Positions 44,952-55,289 of a stretch of 64,000 nucleotides of DNA are shown piece after piece. A program made the position numbers and the translations under genes. The stretch lies in contig MSJH02000792.1 in the NCBI GenBank assembly GCA_001931875.2, forward strand, positions 124,001 through 188,000, read 5' to 3'. The stretch's first letter is position 1; each line of letters starts with the position of its first letter. The notes under the pieces are model-generated. The model worked only from the letters and a program-made list of their open reading frames with translations. It was not told the DNA's origin and made no database searches. The DNA comes from Byssochlamys sp. IMV 00236 (lineage: Eukaryota; Ascomycota; Eurotiomycetes; Eurotiales; Thermoascaceae).

Positions 44952-45576
44952 GCCTTGATTGTATGGAAACCAAGGTGTCTACCCTGTGTTCTGGAGTTTC
45001 TGGTGTTATGGTTTACCATAGTTATCATATACTGCTGGTGCTAGTTAGATGTAGATAGAAGCATTGTGTCCTGGGGCACATGTTCGTGCCAGGTCGGGGC
45101 TATTTGATTCCCCAGATAAAAGTGCCGTTTCATACATACACCGTACCCAGTAATTCTGCTTGAGAATACAAACATCCTGCAATAGAAATAGACGAAAGCC
45201 TGCTGGTTATTATTATCATGGATTCTCAGATACCGTATGTACTGATCAGAGAAGTCCTTGGATGCGCCAAGCCCTAAGCCCTAACCTCATCCCGATCGGG
45301 TTATATAGGCCAGCTTAAGTAAAGCAATACTGATCGCGTCTCTCCGCGTCGCGCGCGCGAAAGCCCAGCCTCCTCTCTTTCTCCTGCCAGCCTTTCCATC
45401 GCCTCTTCATCACCACGACAACTCCCCTCTCCACTCTGTTCCTTCTGTCATTATCATCTGCATCCCTTCAATGCTTTCTTATCGATAAGCACTTTGGCTT
45501 AAAATCAAAAGAAAAAGTTCCTCTCACGTGCTTAAGTACAAACGCTTACACCGTCATCGTTATCGTTATCGTCACC
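44952..45576. other. Intergenic upstream of the Dif1/Spd1-like gene
   Basis: No gene is supported. The right half holds a GC-rich block, 45332-45362, made of repeated CGCG steps followed by a pyrimidine-rich leader up to the ATG. Confidence 0.6.
45355..45362 (-). promoter_or_regulatory. E2F/MBF-like site TTTCGCGC
   Basis: On the minus strand this reads TTTCGCGC, the consensus form of E2F and MBF/SBF-type sites that drive G1/S genes. It lies 215 nt before the ATG of a likely ribonucleotide reductase regulator, next to two further CGCGTC steps (45334-45350). Function is inferred from motif and position only. Confidence 0.4.
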
Positions 45577-46470
45577 ATGACTACCGTTGCGAGTACTGCT
45601 TCTACTCTCTCCAAAGACGCAAACTCGAAACGACGTCGTTTCCAACCACCAATTACCAGTTATTTCGCAGCTACAGGACCTACTACTACGGAGAGTAATC
45701 ATAATGATAATGGAACTAGCTCCCCTCTCTCCCACCACAACTACTCTGCGCCTACATACTCCGCCTCCCCCGCGCTGCCGCATAAAGTCCAGTCGTCACT
45801 CTTGAGTGTCGGAATGCGTATCCGGAAGTCTGTCCCGGAGGGATACAAGACGGAGGCGTTGAAGCCTAGTGTATATGCCTTGGCTGCGGCCAAAGAGAGC
45901 ACGAGCGGGGGATACATCGCCAGTCGCACGTCGTATGCAGAACTGGCGCCCTATTGCGGCATTCATAAGATTGGCAACTATGCTGTTCAGACATTCCCGT
46001 CACCAGCTGCGGAATTCGGGGCTGGTTCGGAGCAAATCTCGACAGATGAAGGAGATGCCTTCTCCCTGCCATCGAGCAGTCAGGAGTCGGTCGCGTCTTC
46101 GATTCCTCCACCCAATCCGCATAAGCGCACCTATGACGAGGACTTAGAAGAGGACGACGAAGATCACGATATGGATGCTAGTGGTATCTGGCATGACCCG
46201 CTTGCTTCTAGCCGGTTCAACACATACAATATCTCGCCCTCTCTCTCCCGACGGACGATCTTGTCTCCGAAATTGGGCCAGCAGAGACGCCAGTTCCCCG
46301 GTACAGCCAAGCTCTCTCGGGGCCAGGAGAACCGAGATCCATTCTCTACATCGACCACTGGCGCCATGGACGTTGATGATTTCGAAGAACCTGCCTTCCT
46401 CCGCCGGCGCGAGGAAGTCGACGCAGACTACCTCACCAATGGCAGCGAGGTCGAGATGAGAGGTGCTTGA
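45577..46470 (+). CDS. Dif1/Spd1-type ribonucleotide reductase regulator (297 aa)
   Basis: Single exon. The N-terminus shows KRRRFQPPITSYF (residues 18-30), the Hug-type motif of the ribonucleotide reductase inhibitor family (Spd1, Dif1, Hug1). It is followed by LLSVGMRIRKSVPEGYKT (76-93), a second block seen in filamentous-fungal members. Such proteins control dNTP supply by holding or importing the small subunit of ribonucleotide reductase, and are destroyed in S phase or after DNA damage. The middle is Ser/Pro-rich. An acidic patch (DEDLEEDDEDHDMD) and a C-terminus containing RRTILSPKL and RRREEVDADYL follow. It is longer than Spd1 (124 aa) and Dif1 (133 aa). The family call rests mainly on the first motif. 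Confidence 0.68.
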   Translation: MTTVASTASTLSKDANSKRRRFQPPITSYFAATGPTTTESNHNDNGTSSPLSHHNYSAPTYSASPALPHKVQSSLLSVGMRIRKSVPEGYKTEALKPSVYALAAAKESTSGGYIASRTSYAELAPYCGIHKIGNYAVQTFPSPAAEFGAGSEQISTDEGDAFSLPSSSQESVASSIPPPNPHKRTYDEDLEEDDEDHDMDASGIWHDPLASSRFNTYNISPSLSRRTILSPKLGQQRRQFPGTAKLSRGQENRDPFSTSTTGAMDVDDFEEPAFLRRREEVDADYLTNGSEVEMRGA

Positions 46471-47311
46471 TGTGTTACATTACTTACACTCACCTTTCAT
46501 CTATCGGTTATCCCTTCCACCACATCTTGTGCTATACCCTGTTCCATCATACCGTGTCATATCTCTGTCTTTTCTCATCCTCATTTTGTTTTCTGATATG
46601 TATTTTTTTTTTTTTCTCTCTTTTGTTCTTATACTTACTGTACGGTGTTCATGGGAATGTATCAACGTGAGCGTGATTGTTTGGAATTGAAACGAATATT
46701 CTTGTTCATTGTTCTCAAATGTCATCATTGGCTGTTTCATCAGTCGGGTCTGCTGGTCAGTGACCTGGCTGCCATTTTCTTTGCATAAATAGAGGATGCT
46801 CTTGTTTTGTATTTTACCTACTTACTTCCTGAGGCTGGTATTAGTTACAATTTTGAAATATTATATCTATTCCTCAGCCATATATATCATCGACAACTAC
46901 TATACTTTCTACCATCTAAAAGCCATAGTAGCGTAGAACAAACAAACAAACAATAGAGAATGATCTCTCTTATATTATTCCTAGGAATCCTCCCCATCTA
47001 TCTATCCAGCATTTTAGCTCAATAGAGTACACAAACACGCAGAAATTCGATTTCCAAATCTTTTTTTCATCAATGTCGCTCCGTAAGTAAGTAATGCTTA
47101 ATTAATTAATCCCAAGAGCCAGAAAGAAATACAATACAAAGAGAAATCAACCAACAAAGAAAGCTAATCTAAGTAAAGCTAAGCAATGCAATGAAATGCA
47201 TCGATTACTAGTTATTTCTTGGCTTGATAAATGTGTTCTCTAATAAAACAAAACAGACAAGACGAATAATACAAACATTATCGGACATGGTTCGTATGTG
47301 GTTTACAGCTT
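46471..47311. other. Intergenic between two convergent genes
   Basis: Two 3' ends face each other. The sequence has T-rich tracts (about 46604-46618), a CAAA microsatellite (about 46939-46955) and AT-rich filler. No gene is supported. Confidence 0.65.
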
Positions 47312-50308
47312 TTAGAGCTCATCTTTGCGGCTCTTCTTTTCTTCTTTGTCTTGTTTCTGTTGTTGCTTCTTGTCTTTCTTGTTGTTTTTCTTTCCGTTCT
47401 TCTTCGAAGATGAACCTTCGCTGTTGCCGTTGTTGCCGCCGCCGTGGATCTTGGAACCTATCCGGCTCAGGATGCGCTCGAGTTCGCGGAGGCGGGCGTC
47501 AATCTCGGCAACAGGGAGGGCTGGGTCGTCGGATTCGGTGAGTTTGGCCTGGAGGACGGACTGTGTCTCGAACCAGGTCTTCGTGGACTCGTAGGTCTTG
47601 GTGAGGGATGAGAGGTCAGCAGGAGTGTAGAGAGAGTAGCTTGGAGAGGCGGGCTTGGAAGGGAGGGCGGATGACGCCGTAGTAGTCGTCGAAGACGAGG
47701 TTGAGTAAGGATCCTCTTCTAGATCGGCGAAAGCGTCGGTCGAGGATGACTCCGTGGAGGAGGAAGCAGCGCTGGTGGAGGTCTCAGAGCTGGTTTCCGT
47801 AGTCGAGCTGGAGCTGGCGGCGGCCAGGGAGGAAGAGAAGGCCTCCTCTTCAGCCTTGATCGTCTGCTCCATCATCTCCGATATGGTGCCGGCACTCTTG
47901 AGCATCTCCTCCAGGACGGTCATCTTGGAGGGCCGAAGAGCGTTCTCCTGCTTTCTGCGCAGAGCCGGGTCAATAATATCCTTGAGTGCCTTCAGCTTTT
48001 CTTGGAAATCCTTCGTCTTAGCGTCGGCGCCGTCCTCATACAACCAATCGCTAGAGGCTGAAAGCTTCTCTTTCAGGGCCGACACCTGATCCTGCTTGAG
48101 AGCCTTAAGGAACTCCTCGTCTTCGAGCAGATCACGTCCACGGTAAATGAAACTCTCCAATTCATTGAGGGCTTCTTCACGTAGCACACGGTCTCGGTCC
48201 GAGGCATCGAATGCAGCTAAACGCTCCAAGATGCGGTTCAGCTCGGCCGAAGATGGAGCTGGTGTGCCAAGCGGCGATGAGACGAGCTTGACAGGAATGA
48301 TCTCGAGCTTGGTCTGAGGCTCCGGGGAGGCCTTCTTAGCATCCTTGGCGGGCTCCGTGGAAGTGGAGGTCTCAGAAGTCGAGGTCGCGGTAGACGACGA
48401 CTCAGGCTCAAGGGTGACAGACTCTGTTGGCTCGTCATCTTCTTTCAGAGGTTGCTGAGCATCCTTCTTCGAGCCGAGACCGAAGAAGCCCTTGACGTCG
48501 TCGACCACGCTGGCCTTCTTAGCGCTATCGACCTCACAACTGGCGGAACCACTAAGCACCTCAGGCAGTCCGTCCACAGGACTGAGACGGACAGCGAACT
48601 TGGTGGTAATGTTGGCGGGGGAGCATCCAAACTTGTTCTTCAGTTCAGCCACAGAAGCCGTAAGATTCTTGGTTTCAACCTTCAAGACAGGGGCATCGAT
48701 GGCATCTTGGCCCTTAGGGACCTGCTGATAGAAGCTGAACTCAAAGTCATCCAGGTTCTTCACTGTCACTTGCTTCTCGACGCCGACCTGTGACGTCGGT
48801 GTGAACAGCTTCTGCTGTCGCTCTTTACCATCTGCAGGCCACTTGAGGAAGACAGGGTACTGAGCTGCGTCAACAGCACGGATATCCTTCACCCTGAAGC
48901 TTGGACTGAGAGCGGCTCCCTTGAAAGCAGCGCCAAAGACGGCAGATTCATCGGCATTGACGTTGGTGCGAAGCTTGCTTGATCCTCCTGCCACCTTCTC
49001 TAGCTGCTTTTGTACGAAAGGCGTTCTGATAGTGCCACCATGGAGGATCACTGACTCGATATCACTCAGGGGTATTCCGGCGATGGAAAGTGCTTGCTCA
49101 AGCGGTCCACCAACACGGTTGACATGCTCGGCTGCCAGCTTCTCGAATTCGGAGCGTGTGATCTTGTATTTGAAGTAAAGATCCTCCTCAAACAATCCCT
49201 CGAAAGACGTTCCAGTTTCGGTGTTGGCGCTGAGAATCTGCCTAACCTTCTCCGCATCCTTCCAGAGTCTGGCCATTGTCTTTCCGTGCGCTCTAATATC
49301 AGCCGCCGAGATGTGTTTCTTCTCCTGAACGAGCTTCTCGATCATGTCGTTCACAATCAGCTGGTTCAGGGCATCTCCACCGAGAGTTCTGTCCCAGCCA
49401 GCAGCGATAACGTGGACCTCCTGGACGGTCTTGTTAAATTTGCCCACATCCTTGACTTTCCGGCTCTGGAAACGCAGAACGGTGGCCGTCGTCGAACCCG
49501 CACCCATGTCGTAAACCACGTGGTATTCCGGTTTCTGGCCATCAGAGACACTAGGAAACGTACGACTCGTGGCGTAGTTCAGGCCAACAGCCAGTCCATC
49601 ACTGATCAAGGCTTCAACATTCAATCCCGCCAGCTTAGCCGCTAGCTCTACACTTCTCTTCTCCTCCGCAGTGTAGAAAGGCGGATACGTGATGATAACA
49701 TCACGGACGTTGGATCCCTTTCCGGCCATCACATCAGCGTTGGCCTTGATCTGCTTTAACTGCATGGCCAGAAGTTCCTCCACGAGAAACGCATCCTTGC
49801 CCACCGCTTGTCCCAGCTTTCCACTGCGGACGCCCACTGTTCCCCTGTCGCCTGGTGCGCTCTCCAGATTTATGGACGGGTACCGACTTTTGTACACCTG
49901 GACCATTTCCTCCTCGCCTCCGTTGAATGGAACACCCAGGAGAGTCTTAAGGTTCGAGTAGACATCGTCAGGAAACCTAGCCGCAAGGGCCAGCGCATCA
50001 CCGCCATAGAACCGCTCCGGGAAGGGGGCGTTACCCTCCCTAGCAGGCTTGAAGGCGACAGCGGCCGATTCCTTTCGTTTCGAATCCTTCGTCAGGACGA
50101 TCTCGAGCGGGATGCCGGGCTTCACTAAAGCGGCCTTGATGTATTCTGTTCCGAGATCGATACCGAGAACGGCGGACCCGACAGCGGCTGCGGGGACGGG
50201 GAAGCAGACGAGGAATAAGAGAAAGGGGAAGATGACGGTCATTAGCATTGGCGAAGAGAAGAGGGAGGCGAGTGAGGCGGATAACCGCCGTCGGCCATGG
50301 GGAGCCAT
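47312..50308 (-). CDS. LHS1: ER-lumenal Hsp70-family chaperone of LHS1/HYOU1 type (998 aa)
   Basis: Single exon. Lhs1 is a Grp170-class Hsp70 of the ER lumen that acts as nucleotide exchange factor for Kar2/BiP during translocation and folding. A hydrophobic signal segment (FPFLLFLVCFPVPAAAVG) is followed at once by the ATPase domain (AVLGIDLGTEYIKAALVKPG; VVYDMGAGSTTATVLRF; ESVILHGGTIRTPFVQKQL). A Ser/Thr/Glu-rich loop at about 620-680 and a long helical C-terminal region follow. The tail is Lys/Gln-rich and ends in RKDEL, a KDEL-type ER retrieval signal. The ATG at 50308 (MAPHGRRRL) is preferred; an upstream in-frame ATG at 50347 would add 13 residues before the signal peptide. Stress control by the unfolded-protein response is expected for the family, but no element was identified. 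Confidence 0.95.
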   Translation of the reverse strand: MAPHGRRRLSASLASLFSSPMLMTVIFPFLLFLVCFPVPAAAVGSAVLGIDLGTEYIKAALVKPGIPLEIVLTKDSKRKESAAVAFKPAREGNAPFPERFYGGDALALAARFPDDVYSNLKTLLGVPFNGGEEEMVQVYKSRYPSINLESAPGDRGTVGVRSGKLGQAVGKDAFLVEELLAMQLKQIKANADVMAGKGSNVRDVIITYPPFYTAEEKRSVELAAKLAGLNVEALISDGLAVGLNYATSRTFPSVSDGQKPEYHVVYDMGAGSTTATVLRFQSRKVKDVGKFNKTVQEVHVIAAGWDRTLGGDALNQLIVNDMIEKLVQEKKHISAADIRAHGKTMARLWKDAEKVRQILSANTETGTSFEGLFEEDLYFKYKITRSEFEKLAAEHVNRVGGPLEQALSIAGIPLSDIESVILHGGTIRTPFVQKQLEKVAGGSSKLRTNVNADESAVFGAAFKGAALSPSFRVKDIRAVDAAQYPVFLKWPADGKERQQKLFTPTSQVGVEKQVTVKNLDDFEFSFYQQVPKGQDAIDAPVLKVETKNLTASVAELKNKFGCSPANITTKFAVRLSPVDGLPEVLSGSASCEVDSAKKASVVDDVKGFFGLGSKKDAQQPLKEDDEPTESVTLEPESSSTATSTSETSTSTEPAKDAKKASPEPQTKLEIIPVKLVSSPLGTPAPSSAELNRILERLAAFDASDRDRVLREEALNELESFIYRGRDLLEDEEFLKALKQDQVSALKEKLSASSDWLYEDGADAKTKDFQEKLKALKDIIDPALRRKQENALRPSKMTVLEEMLKSAGTISEMMEQTIKAEEEAFSSSLAAASSSSTTETSSETSTSAASSSTESSSTDAFADLEEDPYSTSSSTTTTASSALPSKPASPSYSLYTPADLSSLTKTYESTKTWFETQSVLQAKLTESDDPALPVAEIDARLRELERILSRIGSKIHGGGNNGNSEGSSSKKNGKKNNKKDKKQQQKQDKEEKKSRKDEL

Positions 50309-50915
50309 GGGGTGTGGTATATTAAGTCCGCTATAACATAGATACATGCATTAGTCCGCGGAGCTCTCCTTCATGGATACCATTCAGAACATACCTCAAT
50401 GGCGGTAAATAAAAAAGGACAAAAAGCCCTGATTAGATCCCCCAAGTTCCAGCTCCAGAAAATCGTGCAGCACCTAGACTATGGAAGAGTCAGTCCAGCC
50501 CACCAAGGCAAACAAGACAATATCGGCGTGAAAGCTCTCCGAGAAACTATGTAAATGTGAAAGCCAGGACCGGACAACAACGTAACACGTACCACAGATG
50601 TCAAGAAAACAAGAAGACAGAAAATCGACCCTACAACGATCAAGCCATGCAGGATGATCAAGTGGCCACCTGGCACAGACGGTCGACCAGGAAAAAAGGA
50701 CAAGTTCCCCAAGGAAGTGCTTCTTGGGTGTTCCACTGAGGACACTTTGGCATCACACGGCGTCATCTGACTCCGGTCACGTGGGCCTCTATCTTATCGC
50801 AGGATTCAGATATTCAATTATGGTATATCCTGAAGCTACATATCTCATTCAAAACTGGTTATGTACTGCTGATTTCTATGTTTCCTATGTACAATTCCTA
50901 TTAACTTAACAAATT
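50309..50915. other. Intergenic between LHS1 start and MFS gene stop
   Basis: Holds the LHS1 promoter. No coding frame is supported. Confidence 0.6.
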
Positions 50916-52497
50916 CTACCCAACGCTAAACCGTCCCCGGTTCCTAATTCGTTCTCCATATACATAAAACAAAACCGGTACCGGCATCAGAAGCAGAGAA
51001 AGGAAGGCCAACAACGACGTTGCCCAGCTGATCCCCAGCTTATGATACATGGGCGTCGCAAAAAGCGGAAACCCTGCCGCGGCCATGGATCGTATAAACG
51101 TATTAGCAGAAACAGCACTAGCGGCATAGGGGGTGTAGGCGTCGAGAATATAGTTGAATCCCATCGTATAGATGATCTGGATTCCCATCCCGATGGGCAC
51201 TCCAGCTATGACCTGAGGAACCCATGTGATGTGCGGGTTACTGGTCCAGGCGAACCAAAAGAGTCCGGGTGGGAGAACCACGGCGCCGATCATCATGGGG
51301 ATCAGGCGCTCCTCGGGCGCGACTTTGTTCCCGCCTTCGAGATACTTGCGCTTGAAGCGGAAGAGGGTGGTTGCTGCGATTGTGATGTTGCCGAATGCCA
51401 CGCCAACTGTGATGCCTAGGAAGGGCAGTGCGCCGACTCCGGGGTTCCAACCACGTTGCTCCTGAAAAGAGATGGGATACGCTTCGAAGAAAAGGTATAA
51501 AGTACCGTAGACGAGGGACATGTATAGCGTAGTCAGAAGCAGTATTGGCTCGGATACCAACATGACTGTTCATCGTATGTAAACAGATAGACAAGGCAAG
51601 TCGTCATAACAGAATGATGCACTTACCAAGTGGTCGTGTTAAATACTTGGTGACAAATATCCGTAAGGTGATCTTATTTTGCTGCGGATTCACACCTGGA
51701 CTGATCATCCTTCGTATACTCCCACGGCGTGCGCTCTCATCTGCGACTTTCTGAACAGCCTCCAGCTTCCGTCGCAGCAACGTGGGCGCATGTGTCTCCG
51801 GGACACACAGCATACCAAGCACCCAGAAGAAGAACCCCTGAATAAGAGTGATCCAAGCCGTCCATCTCCAGCCCAGGTGACTATTGACCAGAAACCCGCC
51901 AACGATCGGACCCAGAACAGGGCCAGAGAAGGTGGCACCGGAGTAAATGCATGCTGCGATCCCTCGTTGAACCGGGTCCCAAATATCAGATAGAGATGCC
52001 CCGACAATAGCAAGGGGCGCGCAGGCAAAGATGCCACCGATAAAACGACATACTATGACGGTCTGGACATTTTGCGCAACCGCCACGGGTATCTGGAAGA
52101 TGCAAAAGACAATTACACCCAGCATTAGGGGGAATTTCCGCCCGCAGACTTCAGACAGCGGACCCCATAGCAGAGGCCCGAAACTATATCCCTATGAGCG
52201 CAGGTTAATCATTATTTGCAGCTGGAAAAACAGGGATCTCGAACATACTAAAACAAAAAGACTCAATCCCAAAACCATCACTTCGTGAGAAACGTGGAAC
52301 TTCTCAGCTGTCGGTGTTTCCGCCGTGCTGAACACGCTACTTGCGAAAGTGACGGAAAACGTCATGAGCGACGTGATGACTGTAATAATCCATTTGCGCA
52401 CTGTTGGCCAGTTTCTCGGATGCGTGGGATCATCAGGGCCATCCCATCCGTTGATATTGTTCGTTTGGGCCTTTGCGGTAGTCTGCGCCTGTGTCAT
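50916..52497 (-). CDS. MFS transporter, DHA1-type drug/polyamine family (487 aa)
   Basis: Three exons: 52497-52249, 52191-51627, 51565-50916, total 1464 nt. The protein has about twelve hydrophobic segments in two halves joined by a charged loop (LRRKLEAVQKVADESARRGS). The N-terminus has DDPTHPRNWPTVRKWIIT, typical of the DHA1 H+-antiporter family of fungal plasma membranes (yeast Tpo/Flr type). Loop 2-3 carries GPLSEVCGRKFP (motif A) across the first splice. SGATFSGPVLGPIVGGFL in TM5 matches antiporter motif C. The second splice joins TRPLG to VMLVSEPILLLTTLYMSL. Substrates of this group include drugs and polyamines; which one applies here cannot be told. It is not next to any biosynthetic gene, so a cluster role is unlikely. 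Confidence 0.92.
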
Positions 52498-53406
52498 TCT
52501 CTCAAGACAACAACACCAGGGCACCTAAAAATCGAGGAGTGCCCGCCTTGAGAACTTTTTTGTTCACTTTAGACATCGGACCAGGACAAAGCAGAAGTAT
52601 TAGATGCGGAAGAAGTAAAAGCCGCTCTTGGGCTGTTAGATCGTCGCGTTTAACGATTTCGGCTATCGTCTTGAAACTAAGATTCGGTGCGGTATCGGCA
52701 TGTTCGGCACATTCCTGAAAAGTGCGGTCCACCATTGAAAAGCGTCGAATGTCAACTGTGCTTGTACATATATAGAAGGAAAAGTGGTGCGGTCCCAGAA
52801 ATTTCAAGTGAGGTTTGTGCTAAATGTGTCACTCTTAAACACTATCCCGCTCCATTGCATGAGAAGCATCTTCTACCAAAAAAGAAAAAAGAAACAAGAA
52901 GCAAGAGTATCCGGAGCTAGAGAAACGGTGCTTACATTACACAAAGTCTCGTCTCGATAACTAACTTACAGTTAACTAGGTAGCTATAAGCGCCTGCTAT
53001 CTTAATCTTATCAGGGCTTGGCGGCTACGCTACCCGGTTACTTGGAACCAATGTCGGCTAAAGCATACCACATCGTAATTGCTCAATTAAGGACATTAAT
53101 TAAAAAGGAAAAGAAGTCATATCGGTCATGATTTATGTCCGTGACAAAGAATTGAAAAGTCGTCACCTGAAAGGAGAGGATGAATATTATGTCCAAAGCT
53201 GCAGAGCGAAAAGAACCGTCCGACAACATAAAAGAGTGAATGCACGATTCTTTTCTTTATTCCAATGCTCCTTTTTCTTGGAGTTCATTAAGTGGTCAAG
53301 CCCGAGACGAAATTATGATCGCAGTGAGTAGATGTGTCAGATTTCTTCGCTATCACTGCAATGGACAAACCAAATCAGGAAAGCCAAACTGGGAATTCCC
53401 AGCTGT
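52498..53406. other. Intergenic between MFS gene start and GPI-protein gene end
   Basis: No gene is supported. The stretch is AT-rich with short open frames lacking motifs. Confidence 0.6.
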
Positions 53407-55289
53407 TTACAAGTTGGCGAGGAAAACCAGGGCACCAACCAGCAAACCCATGCCTGGCTTGCTGACCTGGGCCGCAGCACCGGTGAAGACAGGAGCAGTC
53501 GACTGAGTAGGGGAAGGCGAGACCGAGGCCGTAGTGGTCTCCTGAGGAGAGACCCCGACGGGCGAGGAAGACGGGACGGCCGGGGCAGCCGGGCTGGAGG
53601 CAGCGGGAGCTGAACTGGCGGGAGCTGGAGAGACAGTGGCCGGAACAGAGCTAGCCGGGGGAACAGAAGCGGAGCTGGTCTCAGCAGGAGCAGGGCTCTC
53701 GGGGGCGGGACTAGCGGGAGGAACAACGACACTGGTCTCGGGAGCAGGGCTGGCCGTGGCAGTGGTCTCGACAGGGGCCGGGCTCTCAGGAGCAGGAGCC
53801 GGAGCGGAGGAGTGCGGCACAACGGTCAGAGTAGCAGTGGTCGGGGCAACAGGAGCTGGAGGAATGACCGAGGTAGAGCAAGTGGTCGTGGTCAGAGTCT
53901 GGGTCAGAGTCAGAGTAACGGGAGTGGTGTAGGTGCTGGTGCCGCTGGTGACCGTAGTGTGTGTAACTGGGCAGGTGGTGGTCTCGTAGGTGGTGGTGAT
54001 AGTCACGACCGAGGTAGTAGGGGCCGGGGCAGGAGCAGTCTCAGTGGGAGGAGCCGGAATGACCGTAGGGCAGGTGGTGATGGTGGTCAGAGTCAGGGTC
54101 TTGGTCTGAGTAACCGGCATGGTGTAGGTGCTCGTGCCATTGGTGACGGTCGAGTAGGTGACTGGAATATTGTTAATAAATCATTCAGTGGTTCTGTTCC
54201 CAGGTGGGAGCTTACCTGGGCAAGTCGTTGTCGTGAAGGTGGTGGTCTTGGTGGTCAGGACAGTGGTAGGCACAGTCACAGTAGGAGCGGGAGCAGGAGT
54301 CTTGGTCTTGGTGCACTTAGGACACTCAGTGACCACGGAGGTGACTTCGATGGTGCTAGTCTGAGTGACAGGAGTGGTGTACGTGGTAGAACCACTAGTA
54401 ATAGTGGTGTGGGTGACTATTTACAGCGTCAGTCATAACAAATTATCTAGACATATCTATATCCTATTGACAACATACCAGGGCAGGTCGTGGTAGTATA
54501 GATAGTCGTGTACGTAGTCGTCTCCTCAGGAGGCACAACTGGAGCAGTAGTCGTAGGAACAGGAGTCTTGGTCTTGGTGCACTTGGGACACTCAGTGACA
54601 ACAGAAGTAATAACAATGGTGCTGGTGCCAGTAACTGGAGTGGTATAAGTAGTAGAACCACTGGTGACGGTAGAGGTGGTCACTGCTAGTAGTTAGCTAT
54701 AAAGATCAAAATGATATAGATTAAGGACAACTCTTAACGTACCAGGGCAAGTTGTCGTAGTATAGGTAGTCGTGTAAGTAGTCGTCTCCTCAGGAGGCAC
54801 GGTTAAAGCAGTACTAGTAGGGATAGGAGTCTTGGTCTTGGTGCACTTCGGACACTCAGTGACCACGGAAGTAACGACAATAGTGCTAGTACCAGTGACT
54901 GGAGTGGTGTAAGTAGTAGAACCACTGGTGACGGTCGAGGCGGTCACTGCTGGCGGTTAGCTACAAGGATCATATGTTACAGATTAATGAGACAACTCCA
55001 ACATACCAGGGCAAGTCGTCGTAGTGTAGGTAGTGGTGTAAGTGATAGTCTCCTCGGGCTGCGGCGCAGTACCAGATGGGATAGGAGAGACCCAGCTGGA
55101 CGGCGAGTAGGAGGGAGAAGCCTTGGAGGGAGAAGCCTTGCTGGTACGGATGGGCTTCGAGTGAACACTGGTGGAGGTAGGGGCGACAGAAGAGCTCCAG
55201 GGAGCCTCGGCGCCAGTTCCTCTGAGCTGGAGTCCACGGCCAAGGGCCGAGCTCGCCAGAGCGAGCAAAACGAAAGCTGCTTTGACCAT
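53407..55289 (-). CDS. GPI-anchored Ser/Thr-rich cell-wall protein with exon-encoded tandem repeats (550 aa)
   Basis: Five exons: 55289-55007, 54949-54743, 54685-54479, 54416-54216, 54161-53407, total 1653 nt. A signal peptide (MVKAAFVLLALASSALG) is followed by a Ser/Pro-rich stretch. Then come repeats of about 67-69 residues that begin VTASTVTSGSTTYTTPVTGT, contain ECPKCTKTKTP and end in YTTTYTTTTCP. Each of exons 2, 3 and 4 encodes one repeat; exons 1 and 5 carry diverged part-copies. A Pro/Ala/Ser-rich stalk leads to the C-terminal hydrophobic end GMGLLVGALVFLANL, preceded by FTGAAAQV, a likely GPI omega site. Heavy O-mannosylation is expected. The role could be wall structure or adhesion; which one is not shown. 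All four introns are phase 1, 54-62 nt. Confidence 0.85.
54162..54949 (-). repeat. Tandem exon-intron repeat, three units of about 255-269 nt
   Basis: Exon starts at 54949, 54685, 54416 and 54161 give unit lengths of 264, 269 and 255 nt. Units consist of one symmetric phase-1 exon (207, 207, 201 nt) plus one intron (57, 62, 54 nt). Units 1 and 2 are close in sequence through the exon; unit 3 has diverged in its second half. Confidence 0.88.

Noticed and set aside
49094..49645. 183-residue plus-strand frame inside LHS1
   Set aside because: Antisense shadow of the Hsp70 ATPase domain, with no independent motif.
53812..54438. Gly/Ser/Arg-rich plus-strand frame over the GPI-protein gene
   Set aside because: Low-complexity complement of the Thr/Val/Pro repeats. 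It also crosses the well-supported introns of the minus-strand gene.
50916..55289. MFS transporter and neighbours considered as part of a secondary-metabolite cluster
   Set aside because: No polyketide synthase, non-ribosomal peptide synthetase, terpene cyclase, P450 or cluster regulator lies nearby; the neighbours are LHS1 and a wall protein.
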